The position numbers and the translations under genes are program-made. DNA of 64,000 nt from Alphaproteobacteria bacterium MarineAlpha11_Bin1 (GTDB lineage Bacteria; Pseudomonadota; Alphaproteobacteria; MPNO01; UBA830), in assembly GCA_002937455.1 (NCBI GenBank), contig PTJZ01000007.1:1-64000 (forward strand), written 5' to 3'. A model generated the notes under the pieces. The model saw only the letters and a list, made by a program, of their open reading frames with translations. It was not told where the DNA came from and ran no database searches. Below, one piece after another: positions 63,816 to 64,000 of the stretch. The first letter of the stretch is position 1; each line of letters begins with the position of its first letter.

Positions 63816-64000
63816 ATGCCCATAGAAGTAGATTGGTGCAAATACGACGTTGTTGTCGTAGGGTCCGGCGGCGCGGGCAGCCACGCGGCACAGGCCGCTG
63901 CGGCTAATGGTGCGCGTGTACTGGTGGTTTCTAAAGATCCTATCGGATGTTCGGATACCAAGATTTCCGAGGGTATCGCGACAGTTCGAGAATCTGGGTC
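63816..64000 (+). CDS. Fumarate reductase/succinate dehydrogenase-type flavoprotein, 5' part
   Basis: The first 61 codons, cut by the window edge. FAD-binding pattern DVVVVGSGGAGSHAAQAAAANGARVLVVSK and the following SDTKISEGIATV match the FrdA/SdhA/L-aspartate oxidase/3-ketosteroid dehydrogenase superfamily (motif given in parts). Which branch it belongs to cannot be told from this end. The ATG 63816 is the clear start. Confidence 0.75.
   Translation, partial: MPIEVDWCKYDVVVVGSGGAGSHAAQAAAANGARVLVVSKDPIGCSDTKISEGIATVRESG

Noticed and set aside
1..64000. CRISPR arrays, rRNA genes and insertion sequences
   Set aside because: No evenly spaced repeats, no rRNA-like conserved segments and no transposase-type frames were seen; the only mobile-element traces are the integrase fragments at 37.6 and 38.8 kb.

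Overview
The window looks like chromosome of a free-living alphaproteobacterium, most like a Rhodospirillales-type or marine heterotroph. The evidence is the housekeeping block argD-argF-hslO-lipoprotein-trkH-apaG-metZ-ctaA, a SAM-II riboswitch in front of metZ (a class found mainly in Alphaproteobacteria), and many genes for oxidative catabolism. A GlnRS-type glutaminyl-tRNA synthetase is present, which is not universal in this class. No plasmid, phage-structural or CRISPR features were seen.

Layout. 1-50: 3' part of tRNA-Arg(ACG). 0.2-9.8 kb: a BenE-type transporter, a HupE-like metal permease, a DMSO-reductase-family molybdoenzyme, a TauD/TfdA dioxygenase, a cupin, an NTF2-like protein, then CoxG plus a CoxL-type molybdenum hydroxylase large subunit that lacks adjacent FAD and 2Fe-2S subunits. 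9.8-18.3 kb: EamA exporter, SDR, MFS transporter, formate-tetrahydrofolate ligase, MscS channel, ABC-2 permease. 18.4-21.2 kb: Rieske oxygenase alpha/beta with two small accessory genes. 21.3-32.4 kb: the housekeeping block, heme A synthase and a DinG/XPD-like helicase. 32.5-35.7 kb: acyl-CoA dehydrogenase, CaiB-type CoA transferase and HTD2-type hydratase. 36.1-40.7 kb: N-formylglutamate amidohydrolase, then tRNA-Val(GAC) followed by a decayed island with two pieces of a tyrosine integrase, an M23 peptidase, a CPXCG protein, a small basic protein and a polysaccharide-lyase-like secreted protein.

40.7-51.3 kb is a second catabolic region. It has an ALDH and an SDR, then a leftward operon coding for FAD, 2Fe-2S and molybdopterin subunits of a xanthine-dehydrogenase-family enzyme, a three-part NMT1/SsuA-type ABC importer and a cupin. 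A paralogous cupin is divergent at the other end. The likely logic is uptake of a small, probably ring-containing organic compound, hydroxylation, and further oxidation. 51.4-57.5 kb: EamA exporter, O-antigen-ligase-like protein, GlnRS, ThDP enzyme. 57.8-64.0 kb: a second Rieske oxygenase (alpha/beta) followed by a VOC protein, a GMC oxidoreductase, a class A flavin hydroxylase and the start of a fumarate-reductase-type flavoprotein; this reads as an aromatic or related degradation cluster.

The most informative non-coding element is upstream of metZ: a promoter, a SAM-II pseudoknot and a terminator-like hairpin whose arms can pair in mutually exclusive ways. That suggests transcription attenuation by a riboswitch class usually thought to act on translation.
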